A stretch of 64,000 nucleotides of DNA, taken from assembly GCF_001547995.1 (NCBI RefSeq), contig NZ_AP014690.1, forward strand, positions 1,670,001 to 1,734,000, given 5' to 3'. The notes under the pieces were generated by a model. It made no database searches. It was not told the DNA's origin and saw nothing but the letters and a program-made list of their open reading frames with translations. The position numbers and the translations under genes are program-made. Below are positions 49,458 through 57,217 of this stretch, piece after piece (the first letter of the stretch is position 1; each line of letters starts with the position of its first letter). Origin of the DNA: Asaia bogorensis NBRC 16594 (GTDB lineage Bacteria > Pseudomonadota > Alphaproteobacteria > Acetobacterales > Acetobacteraceae).

Positions 49458-50984
49458 ATGTCGAGGATCTATCAAAGCGGTCAGTTGAACACGACCGCAC
49501 TTACTGTGCCGGATCTCTATGTCTCGATCGTGCAGCCGCAAACGCTGCTCAATGGCGTGACATCGGGGCGCGTGGGCATTGTCGGCACGGCCTCGTGGGG
49601 CCCGGTCAACACGCCCGTCATCATTGGCGGCATGGGCGACTATCTCGTCGCCTTCGGCCCCAAGCAGGCAGCCGCGACCGATATGGGGCTGGCGGTCAAT
49701 ATCGCCTCGCTACAGGGTGCCTCTGACTTCCGCTGCGTGCGCGTGACCGATGGGACTGACACGGCGGCCACAGGCACACTGACGGGCTTGCTGAACCTCA
49801 CGGCGCGATACACCGGCACATCGGGCAACGCCCTGTCGATGACGGTGCAGAAAACCGCCACGCAGTATCAGATCACGCTCAGCGCGCCATTTGCGCAGAC
49901 CGCCGAAGTCTATTCGGTCGCTATCCAGAGCAGCGTTCTGGCCTCGATGCAGGCGATTGTCAGTGCGGTGAATGCTGCGAGCAAGCTGGGCATCCTTACG
50001 GTGGTTGCCTCACCCGGTACGGAACCTACCTACCCGGCGACGGTCGCCCTGACTGGTGGCACCAATGGCAGCGCCCCAGGCACAACCGCCTTCATTGGCT
50101 CGGATGGCTCCGTGTCGGGTGCCGGAACAGGCATGTATGCCCTGCGCGGTCAGGGCTGCGCCCTGGGCATGCTGCATGGCCTGACCGATGCGAGCACCTT
50201 CTCGACGCAGGCGGCATTCGGCCTCGTCGAGGGCGTTTACATGGTCGGCAGCATGTCGGCCGGCATGAGCGTTTCTGCTGCGGTCTCCGCTATGGCAGCT
50301 TCGGGTGGCGCCTCCTACGCGCTCAAGGTCATGCACGGCGACTGGCTGTGGTGGAACGATGACACGAACGGGCTGATGCTTGCGCCTCCGCAGGCTTTTG
50401 CGGCTGGCGTGATCGCCAATCTGGGTCCGCAGAATGCCAGCCTGAACAAGCAGCTTGCAGGCATCGCCGGGAGCCAGAAGGCAGGGCAGACTAGTGCGGG
50501 CGGTACGACGACCTACTCGACAGCAGAGCTCTCTGCCCTGATCGGTGCCGGTCTGGACGTGATTGCCAACCCCGCGCCAGGTGGCGCCTATTGGGCGTGC
50601 CGATCGGGTCACAACACCAGCCTGACAGCCACCGTGCAGTCCGACAGCTACACGCGCATGACCAACTACCTGGCCACGACGCTGGCAGGCGGCATGGGCG
50701 TTTATGTGGGCGCTGTCGTCAATGACACGCTGTTCGCCGAGATCCGCGCGACCATTCTCGGGCTCTTGTCCGGTATGTTGGGTCAGGGTCAGCTGGCGAC
50801 GGTCAATGGCGCCCTGCCCTACACCGTGATCTGTGATCGCACGAACAACCCCGTCACCCGCACCGCACTCGGCTACGTTCAGGCCGATATCGCCGTGCAG
50901 TATCAGGGGATCAACGAGAAATTCATTCTCAACCTTCAGGGCGGCGCCTCGGTGCAGATCGCCTCGGCTAGCGGGAGCGTCTGA
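49458..50984 (+). CDS. Contractile tail sheath protein
   Basis: 508 residues. Early GRVGIVGTASWGPVNTPVII and the C-terminal sheath core (VNDTLFAEIRATILGLL, DIAVQYQGINEKFILNLQGG) are typical of Mu/Bcep-like sheath proteins. It forms the outer tube that contracts during injection, and identifies the phage as myovirus-like. The start of the tail tube gene overlaps its stop. Confidence 0.9.
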   Translation: MSRIYQSGQLNTTALTVPDLYVSIVQPQTLLNGVTSGRVGIVGTASWGPVNTPVIIGGMGDYLVAFGPKQAAATDMGLAVNIASLQGASDFRCVRVTDGTDTAATGTLTGLLNLTARYTGTSGNALSMTVQKTATQYQITLSAPFAQTAEVYSVAIQSSVLASMQAIVSAVNAASKLGILTVVASPGTEPTYPATVALTGGTNGSAPGTTAFIGSDGSVSGAGTGMYALRGQGCALGMLHGLTDASTFSTQAAFGLVEGVYMVGSMSAGMSVSAAVSAMAASGGASYALKVMHGDWLWWNDDTNGLMLAPPQAFAAGVIANLGPQNASLNKQLAGIAGSQKAGQTSAGGTTTYSTAELSALIGAGLDVIANPAPGGAYWACRSGHNTSLTATVQSDSYTRMTNYLATTLAGGMGVYVGAVVNDTLFAEIRATILGLLSGMLGQGQLATVNGALPYTVICDRTNNPVTRTALGYVQADIAVQYQGINEKFILNLQGGASVQIASASGSV

Positions 50985-51412
50985 TGGCCAACATGTTCAA
51001 TGTCGGGCGGGATTGCCAAGTCGTCCTGCTCTGGAACGGCACCAGGATCAATATGCCGATCGTCACTGGCTTCCAGAGCCAGCAGCAGACCCATCAGGTC
51101 AACAGCACGCCGCTCAACTCGCCTCCCATCTTCACGGATATCGAGAACGGCTGGCGCGGTCAGTTCGACGTGGACCGTAGTTCTGCCGATCTGGACAGCC
51201 TTATCGCTGCGAAAGAGGCCGCGTTCTGGAACGCTGGCACGATCGGTCAAGGAACCATCTATCAGTACATCAACGAAAAGGATGGCTCCACGACGACATG
51301 GGAGTACGCGGGTTGCACGGTCAGACTCTCGGATGCCGGTCGCTGGCAGTCTGAAAACAAGACCTCCCAGCGCCTCGAATTCAATGCCAGCACAAGGACG
51401 AAAATCTCGTGA
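50984..51412 (+). CDS. Tail tube protein
   Basis: 142 residues, all beta, of the contractile-tail inner tube type (QVVLLWNGTRINMPIVTGFQ, TTTWEYAGCTVRLSDAG). It is the normal partner directly after the sheath. Its stop overlaps the tail chaperone start by four bases. Confidence 0.85.
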   Translation: MANMFNVGRDCQVVLLWNGTRINMPIVTGFQSQQQTHQVNSTPLNSPPIFTDIENGWRGQFDVDRSSADLDSLIAAKEAAFWNAGTIGQGTIYQYINEKDGSTTTWEYAGCTVRLSDAGRWQSENKTSQRLEFNASTRTKIS

Positions 51413-51887
51413 CTGATACCATCAAAGACGCCAAGGGGCGTGAAATCGAAGTGCGTGAAGTTGTCGGGAGCGCCATGTCCCGCCTGGCACGCCTCAGTGG
51501 CGAAGCATTCGGCGCCAATCTCTGGACCACAGCCACGATTGCCCGGGCGAGCGTTGTGTCGATTGATGGCGTTCCCCTGCCGCCGCGCATCTCATCGCTC
51601 AACGACATCGACGGCCTCTGGGACAGCGTGGATGCAGAGGCGGCTTCGGCTGCGATCGAGTGGATGCAGGCCCGTCAGGAAAAGGCTGTTGAAGAGGCAA
51701 AAAACTCTTCGGCGCCCCAGGCTTCCGAGACCGCCTCTGGCTCGTAAAGAATGGGGTGCCTTACCTCACGGCAACTGAAGAACTGACTGACGCCGAGGTC
51801 ATGGCCCACGCGATTGCCTTCTCTGAAATGGAGGGCAATCGCTTCGATTGGGACCAGATGCAGTTTGAGAGGCGCGACGATGCGTGA
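51409..51887 (+). CDS. Tail assembly chaperone, short form and -1 frameshift product
   Basis: The zero-frame product ends at 51747 (112 residues). At A-AAA-AAC (51699-51705) a -1 shift leads into an open frame ending at 51887, giving a product of about 159 residues with a 60-residue extension containing LVKNGVPYLTATEELTDAEV. Myovirus tail chaperones are classically made in such short and long forms, which bind the tape measure before tail polymerisation. The extension has no start codon near its 5' end, which supports frameshifting. Its end overlaps the next gene by eight bases. Confidence 0.85.
51699..51705 (+). promoter_or_regulatory. -1 ribosomal frameshift slippery site
   Basis: AAAAAAC in zero-frame phase A-AAA-AAC (codons GCA-AAA-AAC at 51697-51705), the canonical X-XXY-YYZ heptamer. 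It is located 43 bases before the zero-frame stop. Confidence 0.85.
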
Positions 51888-52365
51888 TTTCACCCCCGAG
51901 GCCTTTGCCGCCTTTCTAGGTGAGGCCGCTCTTGCGGTAGAGCATCGCAAGCGAAGCGCTCTCGAAGAAGCCGCACGCATTGTCGAGCACGAGGCCAAGG
52001 CTGAGATTGGGCATTACCAGGAACAGGCCGGGCCGTTCGTGCCATGGGCGGAACTGGCGGATGCGACCAAGGATGATCGTGTTCGACAGGGCTTCACCGA
52101 GAACGACCCTGGCCTGCGCTCTGGCACGATGGGCGACAGTATCAACCACCGGGTTGAGGGCTCCGAGGCCCATATTGGCTCCGATGATCAGAACCTTGCC
52201 TATTTCGAGCTTGGAACTGAAAAGCAGTCGCCCCGCACGGTTCTGGCCGGGGCTCTCATCAGAAAGACCGACGAGGTGGTCGAGACCCTTGGACGGCGCT
52301 TTGTTGCCAGCCTCACTGGTGACGGGGTGGCGAATGGGGCTTTGCCGCTGGATGGGGAGCGGTGA
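51880..52365 (+). CDS. Tail completion protein (HK97 gp10-like)
   Basis: 161 residues. Helical start (AALAVEHRKRSALEEAARIV) and the later GPFVPWAELADATKDDR and YFELGTEKQSPRTVLAGALI segments match gp10-like tail completion proteins (the 'FEFGT-KMPARPFL' region). It would cap the tail before head joining. ATG 51880 overlaps the frameshift product stop. It is the last normal gene before the cargo island. Confidence 0.75.
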   Translation: MRDFTPEAFAAFLGEAALAVEHRKRSALEEAARIVEHEAKAEIGHYQEQAGPFVPWAELADATKDDRVRQGFTENDPGLRSGTMGDSINHRVEGSEAHIGSDDQNLAYFELGTEKQSPRTVLAGALIRKTDEVVETLGRRFVASLTGDGVANGALPLDGER

Positions 52366-52386
52366 GAGATTGGTCTGTAACGCACG

Positions 52387-52578
52387 CTAGGCGTGAAAGC
52401 GGGCCGGTATGCCGGGACCGCGATCGTCGCCGTGGATGCACACCTCGTCAACCCCATCCTCCAGCGACAGTAAGGCACCTCCGGCAAACCGGATCGCGTC
52501 GTTGAGCAGGTTATCGATCGCGTCACGAACACTGTCGTCAGCTTCCACCACGACGATCCGCGCCACGCTATCTTCCAT
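52387..52578 (-). pseudogene. Sensor histidine kinase ATPase fragment
   Basis: 63 residues with the N box DNLLNDAIRFAGG and a G1 box DDRGPGIPAR of a GHKL kinase domain, ending right after G1. No dimerisation domain or C-terminal half remains. It is a truncated host-type gene carried in the prophage island. An ATG start exists, so a short product could still be made. Confidence 0.6.
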
Positions 52579-52639
52579 ATCTTACCGTAAATTGAGATTT
52601 TATTGCGATAGTGTCTCGAAAATGACTTAGGATACTGAG

Positions 52640-53983
52640 GTGGCACAGGCACAATACATCTACGCCCTAGAGACCTCCAACCAAGGAAGGAAATGCGGGC
52701 AAGTGCGTTTTAAAAATCATCGGCAGCTATGGTGTACGATCGCCGGAGTGGCTGGGTGTATCGCCGCTTCTGCATCGGCGCAGTCCATGTCAGGTAGCAG
52801 CATGAAGGTGGCAAGCGAGGCCATCACCGAACAGCATGACTTATGTCAGCACGATGCCGGCCGGCTATGGGGGCTGAGCATTTGCGGACCGATCATGCTC
52901 GTCGATCCTAAGACGCGAACTCTCTATGCGAACAGGAATACGACTGAGCATGATTTGCGGGCAAAGGGCTCCCTGTTCACCGGGACGCTCCCCCCGGACG
53001 TCAGCATCGCCAACACCTCGATCGACTGGGCCGGAATTCGTTGGATAATGGTCTTGCTGCCGCTGCCGTCGGACATGGTCGCGCGTGACACGTTATTGAT
53101 GCATGAATCGTACCACCGCATCCAGCCCGCACGCCTCCCTCCGCCGAAGGCAGCCCTACCGGATCATCTCGACACGTATGATGGGCGCATGCTCCTTCGC
53201 CTCGAATGGCGGGCACTGGCGTTGGCGCTACGGACTAGTGGCGACGCACAGCGTTCCGCGATCTGTGACGCGCTCGCTTTCCGAAAGCTCCGTCGCGGTC
53301 TGACAAAGGACGCGGCCGAACGGGAGAATGCGTTGGAGATACTGGAGGGCATCGCCGAATATACCGGCAAGCGTCTCGGCGCCGGCAGCAAGGCGGTACC
53401 ATCAACGATTGACACCCTCTCAACATACGATCAGCGCGACGGTTATGTGCGGAGTTTCGCCTATGCCTCTGGCCCAGCCTACGGCCTGTTGCTGGACCGC
53501 CTCTCTCCTGCTTGGCGGGAAAAGGTGCGGCCGGGAAGCGATCTTGGTGAGATGTTGCATCGTGCCATTGGCAACGTCGCTTTGCCGCAGGTGATGTCGA
53601 TCCGTGATCATTACGGCTATGCGGACATTCAGCGCCAGGAGACTGCGAAGGCGGACGCTCATGGCCGCCAGGCCGCAGTGTGGCAGTCGGCTCTGGTCGA
53701 CGGCCCCGTGTTGCGAGTGCCGTTGATTCACATGAAGATCGAGTTCAACCCGCAGACTGTCTTTGCCTTGCCGCCGTCGGGCACAGTCTACCCCACCGCA
53801 ATCATTCGCGACGATTGGGGCACCCTTACAGTCCGGCAAGGTGTGTTGATTTCGAACGACTGGAAATCGGCATCCGTCGCTGGTCCCTCAACCGTTCAGG
53901 GCGACGACTATACTGGAGACGGATGGCTTCTAAAACTTTCGCCTGATTGGATTTTGTCGAACGGCAGTGTTCGTCACCGGTGA
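52640..53983 (+). CDS. Exported metallopeptidase-like cargo protein
   Basis: 447 residues. A hydrophobic signal (residues 31-48, ASASAQ) follows a basic N-terminus. HESYH (His155, Glu156, His159) is a gluzincin HExxH motif, and EILEGIAEYTG about 90 residues later could give the third zinc ligand. The C-terminal 110 residues are beta-rich. I do not recognise a specific family. The start is GTG 52640; no upstream SD is strong. It is not a phage structural gene, and lies in the island between tail genes, so I consider it a moron. Confidence 0.65.
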   Translation: MAQAQYIYALETSNQGRKCGQVRFKNHRQLWCTIAGVAGCIAASASAQSMSGSSMKVASEAITEQHDLCQHDAGRLWGLSICGPIMLVDPKTRTLYANRNTTEHDLRAKGSLFTGTLPPDVSIANTSIDWAGIRWIMVLLPLPSDMVARDTLLMHESYHRIQPARLPPPKAALPDHLDTYDGRMLLRLEWRALALALRTSGDAQRSAICDALAFRKLRRGLTKDAAERENALEILEGIAEYTGKRLGAGSKAVPSTIDTLSTYDQRDGYVRSFAYASGPAYGLLLDRLSPAWREKVRPGSDLGEMLHRAIGNVALPQVMSIRDHYGYADIQRQETAKADAHGRQAAVWQSALVDGPVLRVPLIHMKIEFNPQTVFALPPSGTVYPTAIIRDDWGTLTVRQGVLISNDWKSASVAGPSTVQGDDYTGDGWLLKLSPDWILSNGSVRHR

Positions 53984-54166
53984 CGACCAAAGTTTATTTC
54001 TTCCATCCCGGCAGCTTTTCACCAGTGGGTCTGAACTCGCCCTTTGTTGTGACGTGCCGGTCGAGGGGTGGGGAGTAGGTTTTTTACGGCGTCTTAGTGA
54101 GGATGCATCGCTTATTTTTTCATTTACGGATAAATGGTCCACTCTACCTGACGGAGAAGCGAAAAC

Positions 54167-54703
54167 ATGTTTGGCAGGTTACTTCTTGGGGGCGCCGCTA
54201 TCTTCGTGTCAACGCTATGCGGTCATGCGGAGGCGCAAGAGTTCCGTGTGACTGCGTCACAAGGTAATTGGACAGCTGCCGAGCATACTGCTTCTGATGG
54301 TTTGACTGTAGATGTGTGTGTCGCAGGATCACGCGACCGCGGCTTCTTATTGCGGGCCGATAAAGACTATATCGAGCTTCGTAGTGCAAACGGAAGCTGG
54401 TCTATGACTGTAGGTGATACAGGTGAAATGACTGTTATCGCTGGTGACTTCAGCCAATCATTCCAGATGACGGCTGAAAACGATCAAGTGTTAGCGACGG
54501 ACGTTACTGCGGCGGATATGGGAGGTATGCTTGACGCCCTTAGCAAGGAGAAGAGCATCACCCTTTCTTACGGAAAGAAGACGTTACGCAAGCTCTCATT
54601 GGCTGGCAGCACAAAAGCGTTCAACAGTTTCCGTGCCTGCGTAACGAGCCATGGTTTCGGCAACCTCGGTAAGGCCGCCGGACCAGAGGGCTCACCATTT
54701 TAG
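54167..54703 (+). CDS. Small periplasmic protein of unknown function
   Basis: 178 residues with a signal peptide (LLLGGAAIFVSTLCGHAEA, cleavage before QEF) and a beta-rich mature part (DGLTVDVCVAGSRDRGFLL) that resembles invasion-associated locus B-like proteins in outline, with two cysteines far apart that could pair. AT-richer than the tail genes. Probably cargo of the same island as the metallopeptidase. Confidence 0.6.
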   Translation: MFGRLLLGGAAIFVSTLCGHAEAQEFRVTASQGNWTAAEHTASDGLTVDVCVAGSRDRGFLLRADKDYIELRSANGSWSMTVGDTGEMTVIAGDFSQSFQMTAENDQVLATDVTAADMGGMLDALSKEKSITLSYGKKTLRKLSLAGSTKAFNSFRACVTSHGFGNLGKAAGPEGSPF

Positions 54704-54881
54704 TCCTCGCTTATCCATTGATCTACACCGCCGTAATGCGAGTATGTGCCTCGGTAAGGCTAGTTGAAAGTGTAGGAGTCTTCGCAGCAACTTGGCAGAC
54801 GCTCGGGTTGAGGTACCCGCGTAGAAAGCACAGTTGATTAAATTCGACCCGCTCCACGCCTGACTTAAAAAGGCAAAAGCG

Positions 54882-55397
54882 TTATCGGTGCTCCCGCGTC
54901 GCCCAAGGCAGTTCATAGAAATTCCCACTCCCATCCGAATGTACAATTATAACGTCATGGGCGTATGGAAACGAATGCTGCAGAGCCACTTTTTGCCCCT
55001 GAATGTCCTCCAGACGTAAGTATTCTCCCGCGATGATCTGGCCGTCTTTCACGACGACGAGCATCCGACCAACTATGTCAGTCCTAGTCAGGATTACATC
55101 GCTTCCGCTTTCGCGATATCGGAAAACCCTCAACTCACCCTGTCGCAGAGCTGACTCCAGCCCGCGCTCAATATGCCAAAGCCGATCGTTCATCCTTTCA
55201 AAAAGCGTATTACGTGCGCTCTCCGCCTTTTCGAGTTCCGTAAGACGGTCAGATACATCAGAGAACGTTTCGTCTATCCGTCGCAAAATCTCGCCGGTTA
55301 ACGTTAATCCGCGCTTTGCAGCCTCCGCCTCGAGTCTCTGGCGCAGCTGCCCTGTCAGCCTTAGTTTAAACAGTGAATCGGTGGCGTTATCGGTCAT
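54882..55397 (-). CDS. Arc/Mnt-type ribbon-helix-helix regulator with C-terminal domain
   Basis: 171 residues. The first 45 (FKLRLTGQLRQRLEAEAAKR, then LTGEILRRID) form an Arc-like RHH DNA-binding domain; a coiled coil (60-95) and an 80-residue beta domain follow. It is divergent from the Arc/Ant genes, as Mnt is in P22 immI. A TATAAT on the minus strand (55418-55413) lies about 16 bases before its start. It probably represses the antirepressor operon. Confidence 0.65.
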   Translation of the reverse strand: MTDNATDSLFKLRLTGQLRQRLEAEAAKRGLTLTGEILRRIDETFSDVSDRLTELEKAESARNTLFERMNDRLWHIERGLESALRQGELRVFRYRESGSDVILTRTDIVGRMLVVVKDGQIIAGEYLRLEDIQGQKVALQHSFPYAHDVIIVHSDGSGNFYELPWATREHR

Positions 55398-55412
55398 GGC
55401 TATTTATGGCCC

Positions 55413-55465
55413 ATTATAGTCCTTGACGCCTATGGGCACGATATGGCCTTATTGTGACCATAGGC
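55413..55465. promoter_or_regulatory. Divergent operator/promoter of the Arc-Ant locus
   Basis: GCCTATGG (55428-55435) and CCATAGGC (55458-55465) are exact inverse copies, 30 bp centre to centre, in the gap between divergent RHH genes. TATAAT for the minus-strand gene is at 55418-55413; TTGACG at 55423-55428 could be a plus-strand -35. TATGGCC occurs twice (55405-55411 and 55442-55448). Confidence 0.5.
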
Positions 55466-55480
55466 AAAATCGGGGAGACG

Positions 55481-55669
55481 ATGAGACAGCAACTTCACTT
55501 CAAAATTCCCATGCCTGACGATGTGCGAGCATGGCTCGACAGTTCAGCGCCGAAAGCACAACGAAGTCGGGGAGCGCACATAATCTTTCTGCTTCGGCAG
55601 GAAATGGAAAGAGAAAAGGCGACGGGAACACGCCTGGCAGCAAATCCCGTCGCCTCAACCACCGAATAA
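55481..55669 (+). CDS. Arc-like repressor
   Basis: 62 residues. QLHFKIPMPDDVRAWLDSSA is followed by RSRGAHIIFLLRQEMER, the ribbon-helix-helix pattern of Arc-family proteins. GGGGAGA precedes the ATG at 55481. It sits seven bases before the antirepressor gene, exactly as arc precedes ant in P22. Confidence 0.7.
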   Translation: MRQQLHFKIPMPDDVRAWLDSSAPKAQRSRGAHIIFLLRQEMEREKATGTRLAANPVASTTE

Positions 55670-55676
55670 GGAAACA

Positions 55677-56462
55677 ATGGTTATGACCGTGGATATCATA
55701 AGCACGCCTGTAATTTCCAGTCAGCTTTCAGGCGGCAGCAAAACCATGTCGAGCCGCGAAATTGCCGAGCTGACAGGCAGTTCGCACGACAATGTTCTCA
55801 AGACTGTCCGGGCACTCGTGAAAAGGAGGGTCATTTCTGGAAACGAGACCCCATACACGCACCCGCAGAACGGACAAACATACACGGAGTTTTTGCTAGA
55901 CTACCGGAACACGATGGTCGCCGTCTCTGGATATAGCCCGGAGCTTCGCGCCAAAATTATCGACCGATGGTTAGATCTGGAAAAAGGTGTTGCTGTAACA
56001 GCAGCACCCAAACGCCCGCGCAAACCGGCCTTCGACACGACCTACACGCGCCTTCTCAGGATCGCCCGCACCCTCCCCGGCTTTGACGAGAACCAGCAGT
56101 GCCTCCACGCAGCGCGTGGCACTTTCAACATGACTGGCGTTAACCCGCTCGAAATCATGGGCGTCACATCCATCGCAGCCCCGAACAATGACGCCTACCT
56201 GACGGCAACCGAGATCGGGAAAGAAATCGGCCTCAGTGCCGTGGCTGTGAACAAGCTGCTTATCGCCGAGGGCTATCAGGTCAAGGTCCAGGCATCGTCA
56301 TCGGGCTCGGATTATCAAGCCACGGAGAAGGGCGCACCCTTCGGACGTATGTTCGACACGACGCGCAAAGGCGGCAAGGGATCACAAGCAACCCTGAAAT
56401 GGTCCAACCGGATCGCGAAGCATCTGCGCCCTTTCTCCCGCCCGAAGGATGCAGCGTCATGA
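55677..56462 (+). CDS. Rha/Ant-type antirepressor
   Basis: 261 residues. The N-terminal Rha-family HTH (MSSREIAELTGSSHDNVLKT, residues 24-43) with YTEFLLDYRNTMVAVSGYS, and a C-terminal KilAC-like part (YLTATEIGKEIGLSAVAVNK). AAGGA six bases before the ATG. Such proteins inactivate phage repressors. This is the second antirepressor in the prophage (the first is BRO at 29245). Confidence 0.78.
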   Translation: MVMTVDIISTPVISSQLSGGSKTMSSREIAELTGSSHDNVLKTVRALVKRRVISGNETPYTHPQNGQTYTEFLLDYRNTMVAVSGYSPELRAKIIDRWLDLEKGVAVTAAPKRPRKPAFDTTYTRLLRIARTLPGFDENQQCLHAARGTFNMTGVNPLEIMGVTSIAAPNNDAYLTATEIGKEIGLSAVAVNKLLIAEGYQVKVQASSSGSDYQATEKGAPFGRMFDTTRKGGKGSQATLKWSNRIAKHLRPFSRPKDAAS

Positions 56463-56866
56463 GCGCGCTGACACTGGCCGGCGTCGCGGGGTCGAACAAC
56501 CACGTCAAGCGGATCGATCATATGGGGCTGTTCCCGACGCTGCGCCGGGGCGACTATGTCATCTGGCAGGACGTGGCGGGCTTTGTAGAGGAAGGGCTCT
56601 ATGTTGTCTCGGCTGGCGGCGCGGATCAGGTCTATCAGGTGCAGAACTGCGGCGGTCGGCTCCGCTTGCTTTGGCCCGAACGCGACATCGACCCGAGGAC
56701 ACGGGCGCTGAAGCCGACCGCGAGGCCACAGGAAATCGAGATGGAAGCGTTCGCGATGTGCTGCCGAGGCTTTGTAGTTGCCTCAGTGGCTGTTCATAAG
56801 GAGGCGGCGCTACTCGGGCGAGAGGCGTTGGCCCCGGTGCAGCGAATGCGCCCTGCCCTCGCCTAA
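56459..56866 (+). CDS. LexA/S24-fold protein without catalytic serine
   Basis: 135 residues. MGLFPTLRRGDYVIWQDVAG is very like the region around the active Ser of S24 peptidases ('DSM-PTLRRGDYV'), but Gly-Leu replaces the serine, so it should not self-cleave. The rest is beta-rich. ATGA overlap with the antirepressor. It may bind or mimic the repressor C-terminal domain. Tentative. Confidence 0.5.
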   Translation: MSALTLAGVAGSNNHVKRIDHMGLFPTLRRGDYVIWQDVAGFVEEGLYVVSAGGADQVYQVQNCGGRLRLLWPERDIDPRTRALKPTARPQEIEMEAFAMCCRGFVVASVAVHKEAALLGREALAPVQRMRPALA

Positions 56867-57201
56867 AATCCCAACCAGGCAGTGATCGCGTCGTCGAGCA
56901 GCCAGTAAGCGAATACTGCAAACACGACCATGAAATAAATCACTACTGGTCCGCACACGATCAGCAGGAGCGCCGCTGAAGAAACATCGTGCGGCGCCAT
57001 CCAGCGCCCATGAGTTGCTTGTTTGGGCGCGGTGGTAACAACACGCCTCACTTGGCCGGTAGGTTTTCGCGCCGAGGCCTTTTCAGGTTTGCGCTCCCGC
57101 AGTTGCGGCATCTCAGCGACCATATCTGCCTGCATCTGACGCCACATAGGCGTTCCACCATCATCGAATTCGTCGTCTGTTTCGTCACGAGATGGGCGCA
57201 T
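56863..57201 (-). CDS. Single membrane-anchored protein, exclusion candidate
   Basis: 112 residues. An acidic then basic polar region (1-70) is followed by two close hydrophobic segments (SSAALLLIVCGPVVIYFMVV and FAVFAYWLLDDAITAWLGF). It overlaps the preceding convergent gene by four bases, and its 5' end abuts the tape-measure start. Isolated minus-strand membrane genes in tail regions are often superinfection exclusion morons; that role is a guess. Confidence 0.5.
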   Translation of the reverse strand: MRPSRDETDDEFDDGGTPMWRQMQADMVAEMPQLRERKPEKASARKPTGQVRRVVTTAPKQATHGRWMAPHDVSSAALLLIVCGPVVIYFMVVFAVFAYWLLDDAITAWLGF

Positions 57202-57217
57202 GCCCGGAGTATAGCAT

